Below, in pieces: positions 23,523 through 34,129 of a stretch of DNA of 64,000 nucleotides. Within the stretch, counting starts at the first letter, position 1, and the number at the start of each line of letters is the position of its first letter. Origin of the DNA: Begonia masoniana (lineage: Eukaryota > Streptophyta > Magnoliopsida > Cucurbitales > Begoniaceae). A program made the translations under genes and the position numbers. The notes beneath the pieces are model-generated. The model did no database searches and was not told where the DNA came from. It saw only the letters and a list, made by a program, of their open reading frames with translations. The stretch is taken from positions 10,134,621 through 10,198,620 of the forward strand of contig CM039509.1 of NCBI GenBank assembly GCA_022432975.1, written 5' to 3'.

Positions 23523-24171
23523 TGTTGGGAATAATGTGCCCAACAAGCAAATGTTATGAACATTTTAATTGCTGTAATTAATAAATAAATTTTATGATTA
23601 ATTTTTATGTTTGCATTATTCGATATGCTTTATAAATTCAAAGAAAAATCCTTGATTATTTATGCAATTTTAAATTTACATATATGCTGATATATGTGGG
23701 ATTAAATTTAAAAAGAAATAATCACAATAGTCCATGACTTATATTTGAAGTAAAGGATCTTCAAATTAATAAAGTCATAAATACAGTTCACTTCGTTGAG
23801 AACGTGTAGTCATATCCCGACTATATATGTAGTGACATAAAGTGATTGTATTTTATATAATATGATTATATAGGACTGGACCAGATAAAATTATATTGTT
23901 CTTATAATATCCGTTGAATGAAGAACAATTAATTTTATCATAATGATGGTCATATATGTATGATCTTAATTCATTGTATTTAGTAGACTCCTATTTCATT
24001 ATAATTTATTTTTTTGATTTACTCGGTACAGTTTTGTATGAGTTACATTACATAAACCTTGTATTTTGAAAATAAATTAAATGAGTAGCTGGGAATGCTA
24101 ACATTGATACAATGAAATCCATAATACAAGATTCTCTTGTTTGTTAGTTCAGGGATTGAATAATTAGCGCA
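23523..24171 (+). mobile_element. Copia B 3' LTR, truncated to 649 bp
   Basis: Matches 5352-6000 almost base for base, then stops at ATTAGCGC where a minus-strand gypsy LTR end (TGTAACGCCCC) abuts at 24172. The remaining ~1.4 kb is missing from the window. Confidence 0.9.
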
Positions 24172-24765
24172 TGTAACGCCCCGAGTTATCTGAACCCGGT
24201 TTGTCACACAAGTCCGTACATGACTAAAAATTTCATCCATATTTTTTTTTTTAAAAACTTGCAGCGGAATTCATTTAAACAAAATTAGAGCTAAACAAAA
24301 TCATAAAAAGTGTCTGGATAATCGGCCGAAAAGTTAGAAATAATCGACCAAGGAAAAATAAGAGTTAATCACGAATTTCTTTAAAAGTGGCGAAGGTCAA
24401 ACGCATCTGCCGCTGAACCAAGTCAACGGAAGAGGATGAAAACAGAAAACAGAAGACATCATCCGGTTACAAAACGACAAAATATTCTCTACATCTACCT
24501 GATGACGTCAGCCGGTTAATTTTCTTCATCCGATCGACTTTATTCTACATCCACCGACGACTAAACGACAAAAACTTATTCTACATCATCCGGTATGTTA
24601 ACAACGACATCCTCTGATAACTAAACGACAAACGTAATACTCACTCTTACCGATAGAATTAAACCGATATCGCTGCTTTTTGAAAGACATTCTAAAAAAA
24701 AGATGTCCGTTGATGAAGACGCTTACAAATTTATCCAAAAATCTTGAATACCTGTTCTCAAGTCC
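24172..24765 (-). mobile_element. 3'-terminal part of a D-family gypsy LTR
   Basis: Plus strand starts TGTAACGCCCCGAGTTATCTG, like the 5' LTR of element D at 41400. It shares the CATCCGGT and GATGACGTCAGCC motifs (24395-24640). The upstream half of the LTR is missing. Confidence 0.75.
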
Positions 24766-24986
24766 ATGATGCCGTCGGGGTATTAGTCCAATCCAAAAGA
24801 GCAGTACCAAGAACTCATAGTGTCCGACCGGTTCTTGAAGGTTGTCTTTTGGAATATCATCAGCATTGACTTCAACTGGTAATAACCGTAGCGCAGGCCA
24901 ATCTTTGAAAATACCCGAGCCCTTGCTTTGGTCAAATAAATCGTCGATCCTCGCAACGGTAACCTATTTTTGAATGGTCATTCTGT
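24766..24986 (-). pseudogene. Gypsy reverse transcriptase fragment, minus strand
   Basis: Reverse-complement traces of the RT block around [16 protein letters not shown] and YYQLKV, with indels. It sits next to LTR sequence where pol 3' end would be expected, so a deletion or a misjoin lies between. It runs into the assembly gap. Confidence 0.75.
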
Positions 24987-25086
24987 NNNNNNNNNNNNNN
25001 NNNNNNNNNNNNNNNNNNNNNNNNNNNNNNNNNNNNNNNNNNNNNNNNNNNNNNNNNNNNNNNNNNNNNNNNNNNNNNNNNNNNNN
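24987..25086. other. Assembly gap of exactly 100 N
   Basis: A round 100-N run is the usual scaffold placeholder for a gap of unknown length. Order and distance across it should not be trusted. Confidence 0.98.
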
Positions 25087-25694
25087 AAAAAAAACTTGTT
25101 TGTAATACTCCTCTCCTTAACGAAATTCCGCCCACGAAATTCAATACAACCGTTAAGGGAACATCAAAGAATGAGGATACTTCTGGACCATCTCAGACCG
25201 AGCCCTTCCCTAAAAGGGTGGGGGCCTTTTCGCTCAGTGTGATTCTTCCACAACAATGAATCAAGGGAAAGATGTGTTGTGACAAAGAACTCAAAACTTT
25301 CTGCCTCTAATCCACTTAACCACTCTATAAGAAACATTCTCTTAGATGGAAAGAATCAAAGATGTACTCACTCAGCAAGAAATATGTAAGAAAACATTAT
25401 GAACGCGGGAGGTAAATCAAGCTTGTAGCCACACTACCAATCCTTGAAACAATAGCGGAACAAAAGAATGGACATCAGCAACACCATTGGCTTACTCCCA
25501 CCAACCTTAATCTCTCCCCAAATTGCCCTTCCATGCATTTCAAACTTAGTGCTTTGGTTTTAGTTACACATTAGTTTAGTTCTCCACTAATTATTCCAAC
25601 AATTCAACCAAAACATTCCTTTGTATTAATATAATATTAATCCCGTTTAAATGATCCGAAAAAACTATTACATGGCAAAATGCCGGGTGTTACA
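25087..25694 (-). mobile_element. Decayed gypsy pol end and LTR start, minus strand
   Basis: At 25100-25145 the minus strand resembles the pol 3' end and polypurine tract. Around 25395-25450 it resembles the integrase tail (the block that reads [10 protein letters not shown] and [11 protein letters not shown] in A). From about 25485 to 25694 it matches the first ~210 bp of the A-type LTR, ending GCCGGGTGTTACA on the plus strand. Confidence 0.65.
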
Positions 25695-26827
25695 CTTTAC
25701 TTTAATAGATTCAGGTGCAACACATTCTTTTATAGCCTCTACATTTGCTGATAAACTAGATGTACAGTTTACCCCCACTGAGCATGTGTTTAACGTAGCA
25801 TTACCCTTGGGTGAACGCATGCACTCTAACCGAGTGATGCTTGATAGTGCTGTATTTGTAGGAAACATGAACCTATCTGCTAACCTTATTATTATGGATA
25901 TAACGGGATTTGATGTAATCCTAGGAATGGATTGGTTGTTCAAGCATTATGCCACGATCGACTGTAGGACTAGAATAGTTAGCTTCCACCCCCTGGTAGT
26001 TTGAAACATACCTTTCAAGCTTCAAAGAAAAGTAAGGAAATGTCTGTGATGACTTCTATTAACACTAGACCTTCCCCATATAGAGAGTACTTGTGATTCT
26101 TAGCTAGCGTTTTAGACACACAACTTGTAGGAAAAGCAAATCCTCAAAATGTTTTAATTGTCCAAAACTTTCCTGAATTATTTCTAGATGACCTTCCTAG
26201 TTTACCACCAGATAGGGAAATTGAATTTGTTGTAGATGTTTACCCCGGTGCCGAACCTGTGTCTAAAAATCCATATAGATTAGCACCAACTGAACTTAAG
26301 GAATTAAAGAAGCAATTGGAGGATCTGTTGGAGAAAGGGTTCATACGCCTCAGCTTTTCACCGTGGGGTGCACTTGTCCTTTTTGTCAAAAAGAAGGATG
26401 GATCGATGCGGATGTGCATTGATTATCGGGAACTAAATAAGTTAACTTTCAAGAACAAGTATCCATTGCCAAGGATTGATGATTTATTTGATCAACTTAA
26501 TGGTGCAAGAGTTTTCTCTAAGATTGACCTTAGGTCCGGTTATTACCAGTTGAAGGTTAAATCTGAAGATATTCCAAAGACTACTTTTCGCACAAGGTAT
26601 GGACATTATGAGTTTTTGGTCATGTCCTTTGGGTTGACAAATGCACCAGCGGCCTTTATGGATCTCATGAATAGAGTGTTTCATGAATTTTTTGGATAAG
26701 TTTGTCATAGTGTTTATTGATGATATTTTAATCTATTCACGTACTAAGGATGAGCATGCTAGGCACCTGACCTTGGTGTTGGAAGTATTAAAACAGCACC
26801 AACTATACGCCAAGTTTTCTAAGTGTG
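25695..26827 (+). pseudogene. Gypsy F fragment: protease and RT (D family)
   Basis: Protease [11 protein letters not shown], then the linker [19 protein letters not shown] stop lies near 26001 and another near 26094. RT then runs open from 26259: [46 protein letters not shown] frameshift near 26690 precedes FIDDILIYS. It is closest to element D in this window but in the opposite orientation. Ends are abrupt: after LTR sequence at 25694, and into G's leader near 26828. Confidence 0.88.
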
Positions 26828-27031
26828 GCTAATATGATCCTCTTAGGGTTGCCTAAGTACTCTCGGCATCTTATCGTTCCTAGACACATTACAAAATAAA
26901 ATAAACATCTAATAACAGTTACTTAAACTTAAACACTTACAGTCGATGGAGTGTTCTCTTGCGGAAGTTTGTGTTCGCAGGCAGTCGTCTACAGAAACCC
27001 TTTTAAAACTCAGGTGCTCCGATACCATAAC
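26828..27031 (-). pseudogene. Element G: gag start remnant, leader and primer site
   Basis: Minus strand. Primer site TGGTATCGGAGC (27027-27016, one mismatch to the tRNA-Met type), an AT-rich leader like that of A, and a gag start reading MPRVLRQP before a stop (near 26860-26835). The rest of the element is gone. Confidence 0.65.
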
Positions 27032-28567
27032 TGTGGCAACCCCACCCGACCCAAAGGCAGAATAGGGCCGCCACGGATTAGCCGTGACATACTCTTAACT
27101 TACTCTTCGTTTATTGAAATAAATTTTTTTTCTATTTTTTTTCTTTTTCCTTTTAACCCATTAAAAGCGAACTTGAACATTCAACCCTCTTTTTATCAAC
27201 ATTAAAAGCCTAACTTAAAACGTATTTAAAATTACTCGTTTAAGGTCAGAAAAACATCGTTTAAAACTTGGAACCCAAAAACATAGAGGATACATACATG
27301 GGGCACGCCCAAACAATGGGCGCGCGTGCCCCTTACACGCTCTGCACGCCCGCTACGAGCGCGGTCCGCACGGGCACCGCGACAGCGTCGCATGCTAAAT
27401 GCGCACGCCTGCTCCTCACGAGAGCCGATCGATCGTGCCCTCACACAATCGATCAGCACCCTCTCGGGTACCAGGGTGCTTCTTCATAGTTTTGGCCGAT
27501 TGATCGGCCATTAGGCGCCGATCGATCGACATTCGTTCTGTCAAAAGCCTGCGCCTGGTTCCCCATGGGAGCCAATCGATCGTCCCCTCGCGCGATCAAT
27601 CGACACCTTCTCGGGTGCCAGGGTGCTTTTTCATAGTTTTGGCCAATCGATCGGCCATTAGGCACCGATCGATTGGCGTTCGTTTTGCCGAACGCCTAGG
27701 GAGGAAAAAACTCTTTGCCGATCGATCGGCCGAGCAGGGTTGTGCACACTTCGGGGGCCCTGCTCTCTCCGTGCACACCTTGCGCACGCCTTCTGTGCAC
27801 CTAGGGCCCCCTCCCATCCCTTCTTCTCCTTTCATTTGTTTTTCTCAAACTTTTCACCTATATCCACTTCAACCAACACTTATTCCTTAATCAACACATC
27901 AATCTCCACCTATATTAAAACACCCAATACATGCAAACCTATCTCCCCAGATCATCAAATCCTTTCGACATTTAATTCATACCCTCAATAGAAAACGTGC
28001 AACGGAAACTTTGTAAAGCGTTATACAGAAAACCCATTCATAAAACCTATCCAAAAAGTTACAATATCGCCAAGCTAACTCCTAATCATCAACAATGGAA
28101 ATTCATTTACATCAACACCTAGTACATTTATGTGAATTTACCCAAAAGCTCAGAGAACCACCCACATATCAAAATAGCCATGCCCGGCACCACCCGCCAG
28201 GCACGAGCTCCATCCATCGGCCATCCTACGCATTGATTTCAAGAGGACATTCCTCACCTTCAATTTCTTCAACTACATCATAAGATTTAAACTATAAACC
28301 TAATGCTTAGTAAGGGGTGCACTAAACATAAACATATCCATGAATGCATGATTTCATAAAAAAATGTTCGTTTCATTTCTTAACATTACATAACATAGGA
28401 AAATAGGGATTTACACAAGAGGGGGCACATGCAGTACCCCGTCGACCCCGTAGACCACATAACTCGCCATGAGTTGCCATTTATCAGGTGTCCTTTACGT
28501 GCGATGGGTTGCCATTTTCATACCCTGTGCTATACTCATCCACTACCCACACTTAATCATTACATAC
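27032..28567 (-). mobile_element. Element G 5' LTR, truncated by element E
   Basis: Minus-strand LTR end GGGTTGCCACA at 27032, adjacent to its primer site. GATCGATCG motifs lie at about 27425-27735, with a GCACCCT...AGGGTGC stem. The acceptor-side stem is at 28295-28309 (TAAAC-CTAAT-GCTTA on plus, a G-U pair in the minus-strand RNA), followed by GTAG|TT at 28276-28273 and an acidic frame (EEIEGEECPLEINA, then stop). The 5' part of the LTR is lost where E starts. Confidence 0.75.
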
Positions 28568-28986
28568 TGTAACATCCGGTTTTACGAGATTTTATTATTC
28601 CAATATATAATGATTTTTTTGTAATTATGTCAAATTAAGTCCGTTTTGAATGGAAAGTTTTAATAGAGCCTTAGCAATAAATTAAAATTTTTGGAGAAAT
28701 AAGGAAATTTGGAGAAACCGGATCGGAGAATCGATTAACGAAATCAGAGGAGGATTTAATAGAAAACTAACTAAAGGTTAAAACGGTAATTTGGAAGGTT
28801 AAATTTTATAAAAATAAAAAATCCTCCTTCTCCCACGATTTTTCTTCACTCTGCTATTTCCTTTTCTCTCCTCTCCCTCACGTGGCGATTTCCTCTCCTC
28901 CAGGCAATTTTCTCCTTCAACACCAACGATCTCCTCGTCCGATCGTTAGCTTTTCTTCACGATTTATTCTCCAAGCGGCTCCTTAG

Positions 28987-29975
28987 GTAAGTTTCTAGCA
29001 TTTATCGGCTTTAGTTTCCTACTTTAGGGTTGTTAAACGGTTAGGGTTTTATTAAGTTTTTGTTGAATTGGCCAGGTTATGTTAGAAGAGGTTAGATATC
29101 GCTCTATTTATGATTATTGGATGTTATTGGGCAAAATAATGGATGTGTTTGGATTTTAGTTGAAGAATTGGTTATTGAAAGCTTGGAAACCCCATTAATG
29201 GTGGTTTAGAAATGTCGAGCGCGAATTGCTCGACGAAATGCCTCAACGAGTTAGAATAGAATTTTAGGAAGTTTCCTTTAGCTTGGAGTTTGTAGTTTTT
29301 GAAACTCAATAGTTTAGACTCGGTTTTAATGATGAATGTTGTGCATTGCCATAGGTGAACAACGCTCGTGGACGGAGCTTGAATTGCAACGGACGCGAGG
29401 TAAGTCTTCGTGATTTGTTTGGTCGGTTTGTCCTACACCACAATAATGTATTTGAAATTGAGGAATTGGAGTTGTAGCATGTTTCGGGTGATTAGATTGG
29501 GTAGTTAGGCTATTTTAAGATATAGAACGTTTAGCGTTCGTTGTTTGTTTTATGTTTGTTTTCATTATTGTATTATGCACGTCCATGCATCATGTTTTCT
29601 GAATAAGCATGCAAAATGAATTTTTATGTTTTCATAAAAAGGATAACGAAAAGGCATAAATGTATGTAATAACGGTCACGTCAGAGTGGTGGTTCAGACA
29701 TGGCTGTCAGATGAAGCATGTTTTGCCACCGGGTAGATACGAGGGGCTATCCAATCATCGGATGTGCCGCTTCTATCTACTGAGAGCGAAGCCCCGGTGA
29801 CGTCTTAAATGAAATGAATAGCGAAAATGTAGGATGATTGTATGATTTTAAGCATTGCATACGCATAGCATTCATCTGCATTTACATAGGTTTGCTGAGC
29901 CCTTTAGCTCATAGTTTAATTCTATGGTGTAGGTGATTTCGAGACAGGTGAGGACGACGTTCCTCCCCCCGACGC
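28987..29975 (+). other. LTR leader cassette in E
   Basis: Intron 1 28987-29354 (CCTTAG|GTAAGT to GCCATAG|GT). Exon 2 29355-29399, exactly 45 nt. Intron 2 29400-29932 (GCGAG|GTAAGT to GGTGTAG|GT, 533 nt). Acceptor-side stem TGAGC (29896-29900) and GCTCA (29907-29911) with a six-base loop. A frame is open from exon 2 (SWTELELQRTRG) into exon 3 (DFETGEDDVPPPDA), then stops. Compared with K, several exon 2 changes are synonymous. The frame has a stop a few codons into exon 1 and no ATG after it, so translation is doubtful in this copy. Confidence 0.5.
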
Positions 29976-30410
29976 ATGAGCAGGTTGAAGAAGAATGGCC
30001 CGTGGGAGTGTGCTAGCAGTCGGTGTGAATTTTGACCCGTGGGGATGTAAATAATATTTTGGGGATTTTGATAGATAGAAACGTAGGAAAATTGCATAGT
30101 GGAACCATATTAGGATGTTTGGTATCTGGATAGATAATGTATAGTATTTTGTTGTTTTTTAATATTTTCAAAGAGTGGGAAATGTTAAATTTTTAAACAG
30201 AACCATGCGGTTCATTTTTATGAAATTTGGTTACATTTTAATATGTTTTGAGTCGGTTTATGGGTGATTAGTGGAGCGAAGATTGTATGTGGGTAGAAGT
30301 GTGGTTATGAAATGTATTTAGAAGAAGTGATGAAGGTGTGGAGTGGAAAATATGTATGAATTGTGTTATGTGCGCAGGAAGTTGAAGGAAAGGAGAAGGA
30401 TAGGAAGCAG

Positions 30411-30735
30411 CTCTCTGGATCAAAATCCAGAGAGTCTGCCGATCGATCGCCAGGAGGGGCGATCGATCGGCAGAAGAGAGGGGACTCTCTAGAAATTCCA
30501 GAGAGTCTGCCGATCGTTTGCCAAAGAAGGGGCAAACGATCGGCCCTGTTTGGCCATGCTCTGGAAGAAATTCCAGAGCGTGTGCCGATCGATCGCCTGT
30601 CAAAGGGCAATCGATCGGCTGGTGATCGATTGCGAGGGGCGATCGATCGCCTAGTAAGGGGGCGATTGATCGCCCCCCCCCCTTATTTTACACAGCCGAT
30701 TGATCAGCTGTCTAAGGGCCGATCGATTAGCCATG
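30411..30735 (+). repeat. Hairpin array with GATCGATCG cores in the E LTR
   Basis: Alternating stem-loops. CTCTCTGG/CCAGAGAG (30411-30434). A 16-bp perfect stem CTGCCGATCGATCGCC (30436-30451) with 30458-30473. GACTCTCT/AGAGAGTC (30483-30507). A 14-bp perfect stem GCCGATCGTTTGCC (30509-30522) with GGCAAACGATCGGC (30531-30544). GCTCTGGAA/TTCCAGAGC (30558-30579). Further GATCGATC stems follow to about 30735. Confidence 0.9.
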
Positions 30736-30919
30736 CAATTTTGGGCACGTTGCCCTTTTTGCCCTCTGCTTGATTGTTCAACGATTTTTCCTAAGTGTTT
30801 TTATGTTTTTATCAAATAGTTTTCAAACGATTTCAAACATCAATGATTCCGACTAAAGTTTTTAAAAGAAAAATTTATATGGGAAATTAAAGGTAAAGAA
30901 TTTTGGGTCTCTACAGTTA

Positions 30920-30932
30920 TGGTATCAGAGCC
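30920..30932 (+). promoter_or_regulatory. Primer binding site of E
   Basis: TGGTATCAGAGCC five bases after the LTR end, complementary to the tRNA-Met 3' end. Confidence 0.9.
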
Positions 30933-31080
30933 CCCGAGTTTTAAAATCGGTTCTGTAGACTGCTCGACTGCACAGCCACTACGCGAATATCCTTCCTCAA
31001 CTGTAAGTACGTTTAAATACTTTAGTTTATTTCAATTTCTTAGAATTATTTGTTTTAACTTTTATATAAGTTATAGAAAA

Positions 31081-32100
31081 ATGGTTCGAGCGAGAGACGC
31101 CAGAGATGAAGCCCTAGATAAACTTACAGATTTGCTGGATCGTCAGAGCCAGCATATGGACAGACAAGCATAACAGATTGAGAGTTTAGTGAACCGAGAA
31201 AATCAGAGAGCCCGGGATATAGTAGTTCCGGAGAATCATTGCATGGAGAGGTTTCAAAAGCTACGGCCTCCAGTGTTAAACGGACAATCTACGGATCCCT
31301 CTATTGCTGAGGAGTTGGTTCGAACGATGGAGGACATGTTGGCTTACGCCAAAGTAGAGAATGCTGAGAAGGTCACGTGCGTCACTTTCCACTTGGCATT
31401 GGATGCCCGATTTTGGTGGGATTCAATTAAGGCAACTACGGACGTGACATTGATGAGGTGGGAACGGTTTAAGATTGTGTTCTTTGATAAATATTTTAGC
31501 CATACAGTGAGGGCGGCAAAAAGAGCAAAGTTCATGCAGCTGAAGCCGACCAGTACAGTTGCAGAATACATTAGGAAGTTTGAGGCTTTATCACTGTTTG
31601 CACCTCGCTTGGTCAGCGACAACGAAGACAAGGTGCAACAATTTATGGATGGACTAAATCCAGAAATTCGAAAGAACATCACAGTATCTATCATTTTAGA
31701 TGTGCCCTACGAGGACATCGCGGCGAGGGCCTTGGAGTTTGAGGCTGTAGAATTAACCTGTGTTAAGCCAACAGAGCCTGCTAAGGGCTTCTTTCGTGAG
31801 ATCCAGCCTCAGATACGGAATCGAGGTTGGCAACCTAGAGGACAACAGCCACAGCAACAATAGCAAATAGGCGTTAAAAAGCCTTACAAGGGAGGAAAAG
31901 ATCAGGACAAGGGGAAGCAAGTTCAAGGGGCTACTCAAAAGCCTATTTGTACTAAGTGCCAGAAGGAGCATTACGGCGATTTTCGGATGGGTACCAACAG
32001 GTGTTATCGATGCGGGGAGATTGGCCATTTTATTATGAACTGCCCATTATTGAACCGAAATCAACCAGGCAAGGATCAACAGGGCAGAGACCAGAGGAGA
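31081..32100 (+). pseudogene. Element E gag remnant
   Basis: Starts MVRARDARDEALDKLTDLLD, close in style to A's gag start. An in-frame TAA lies at 31171-31173, then 224 open codons with the retrotransposon-gag block (FWWDSIKATT, FKIVFFDKYF, VAEYIRKFEAL). A TAG at 31861-31863 lies inside a Gln-rich run. A zinc knuckle CYRCGEIGHFIMNC follows near 32000-32043, preceded by a second Cys/His cluster CTKCQKEHYGD. It would bind RNA and form particles. Confidence 0.88.
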
Positions 32101-33985
32101 GTGATGCCATGGATCTTCGCCTTTATCGAGCCTGACGACGTCGACGACGTCGACGACGAGGCTCAGCCATCTGTTATAGCAGGTACTATCTTAGTCATGG
32201 GTGTACCAATATTTTCTTTGATAGGCACGGGAGCTACGCACTCTTTCATTTCAACTGCTTGCATGACTAGATTGGGGTTAGTGTCTGAGTTAGCAGAGTA
32301 TGAGTATAGAGTGATGCTGCCTTTGGGAGCGAATATGCAGTCCGATCGTATCTTCCAAGGCAATGTCGTCTCGGTGGGTAACAACACACTCTACGCCCGA
32401 CTGATAGTTATGGGCATAGAGTGGTATGATCTGATTTTGGGAATGGACTAGCTGTCATACCATTTCGCTACCATTGACTGCCGATCCGGATTGGTAACTT
32501 TTTGACCTCCAGATAAGGCAGAGTTTTTATATCAGGCAATAAATAGGTCGAGTGGGTCACCAATTTCCTATTCCATGAAGGTTCGAGAGCAGTTTAGAGG
32601 CGAATGCTCAGTTTATCTGGCTATAGTGGTCAATACTCAGTTGCTAAACGGGGTAAAGCCAGAAGACCTTCTAGTGGTTAGAGAATTTTCTGAGATCTTC
32701 CTTGACGATCTTCCCAGATTACCGCCGGATAGAGAGGTCGAGTCTGTTATTGATGTTTATCCAGGCTCAGGGCTTGTATCAAAGAATCCGTACAGACTGG
32801 CACCTGCTGAACTAAAGGAGCTGAAGACTCAGTTAGAGGAGTTGTTAGAAGAGGGGTTCATTCGACCTAAATTCTCTCCTTGGGGTGCGCCAGTTTTGTT
32901 TGTTAAGAAGGACGGAACTCTCCTAATGTGCGTTGATTATAGAGAGTTGAATAAGCTAACGATGAAGAATAAGTATCCACTACCCCAAATTGATGACCTG
33001 TTTGACTAATTGCAGGGTGCCCGAGTGTTTTCGAGGATTGAGCTACGCTCGGGTTATTATCAGTTGAAGGTCTGGAGGGAAGATGTTCAGAAAATGGCCT
33101 TCCGAACGAGGTATGGGCATTACGAATTTCTTGTGTTGTCATTTGGACTTACGAATGCTCCTTGCAGCGTTTATGGATTTGATGAACCGTTTTTTTAAGG
33201 AGTATTTAGACAAATTTGTCGTCATCTTCATTGATGACATCTTGATCTATTCAAAGACAAAGGAAGAGCATGAGGAGCATATGCGGATTGTTCTTAGGAT
33301 TTTATGTTAGCACCAATTGTATCCGAAGTTCTCTACGTGCGAGTTTTGGCTGGACACAATAAGCTTTCTCGTCCATATCATATCTCATGAGGGAATCTCA
33401 GTGGATCTAGCTAAGATCAAAGTTGTCAGGGATTGGCCATAGCCTAAGAACGTGCGTGAGGTACGTGGGTTTCTCGGATTGGCTGGATATTACAGGAAGT
33501 TCATTGAGGGATTTTCAAAGATCGCAGTCTCTCTTTCGCATTTGACAGGGAAGAATGAAAAATTTGTATGGTCTGTTGCATGTGAAAAGAGCTTCAATGA
33601 GGTTAAACAAAAGTTGACTACAGCACCAGTGTTAACATTGCCAGTTGAAGGCGATAAGTTCAGTATTTACTGTGATGCTTCAAAGATTGTACTAGGGTGT
33701 GTATTGATGCAGGAGGGCAAGGTCATTGCTTATGCTTCTCGACAGTTGAAGCTGTATGAGCAAAATTATCCGACGCACGATCTTGAGCTTGCAGCAGTTG
33801 TTTTTACTTTAAAAATCTGGAGACACTATCTGTATGGGCAGCAGTTTGAGGTGTTCTCAGATCACAGGACCTTAAAATATTTGTTTACGCAGAAAGAACT
33901 TAATATGCGACAGCGAAGGTGGTTGGAGTTTGTTAAAAATTATGATTTTTAAATTAAATACCACCCAGGGAAGCTCAACGTTTCA
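32101..33985 (+). pseudogene. Element E protease, RT and RNase H remnant
   Basis: The protease site reads GTGATHSF near 32225, where A has DTGATHSF, so the catalytic Asp codon is lost. RT blocks: [32 protein letters not shown] (near 33225). RNase [31 protein letters not shown]. Stops at 32449, 33007, 33308, about 33440 and 33950, another near 32506, and a frameshift near 33165. Integrase is missing. Confidence 0.88.
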
Positions 33986-34129
33986 AAGCTCAACGTTTTG
34001 AAATAATCTCATCCTACTTAAACTACCATATCCTTTAACATACTGTAACATAAGAGTCTTAACCAGGGGTCATAAGTCGCCTCTCCAGTCCCGCACTGTC
34101 ACCTTGAGCATCCTTCAGCAACCAGCCTT

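Larger units (their letters stand above)
5352..24171 (+). mobile_element. Copia element B, split by gypsy element A
   Basis: 5' LTR, primer site, long leader, damaged gag, then an 11.2-kb gypsy insertion (9119-20354), pol, polypurine tract and a truncated 3' LTR. The two LTRs share the start TGTTGGGAATAATGTGCC and near-identical sequence. Domain order (protease, integrase, RT, RNase H) places it in Ty1/copia. The gag and pol frames would join across the insertion after removing one 5-bp duplication, so A entered a once-open reading frame. Confidence 0.92.
28568..30915 (+). mobile_element. Element E 5' LTR, 2348 bp
   Basis: TGTAACATCCGG at 28568 to GGGTCTCTACA at 30915, just before the primer site. 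Its opening resembles solo LTR K (58699): both carry TTTTTGTAATTATGTCAAAT near the start, and later AGCGCGAATTGCTCG. Confidence 0.88.
28568..33985 (+). mobile_element. Gypsy element E, decayed and 3'-truncated
   Basis: 5' LTR, primer site and gag through RNase H, all plus strand. Integrase and the 3' LTR are missing: RNase H breaks off at KYHPGK, fused to LTR fragment L near 33985. The many stops make this one of the older coding copies here. Confidence 0.88.

Noticed and set aside
24970..25242. Frames spanning the N run
   Set aside because: The gap sequence is unknown, so the frames are artificial.
27268..27890. Several Arg/Ala-rich frames around GATCGATCG motifs in G
   Set aside because: They come from GC-rich palindromes in an LTR and exist on both strands.
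30661..30682. C-rich run as a possible G-quadruplex or telomere-like feature
   Set aside because: A single C tract within the hairpin array, with no repeated G-tract pattern.
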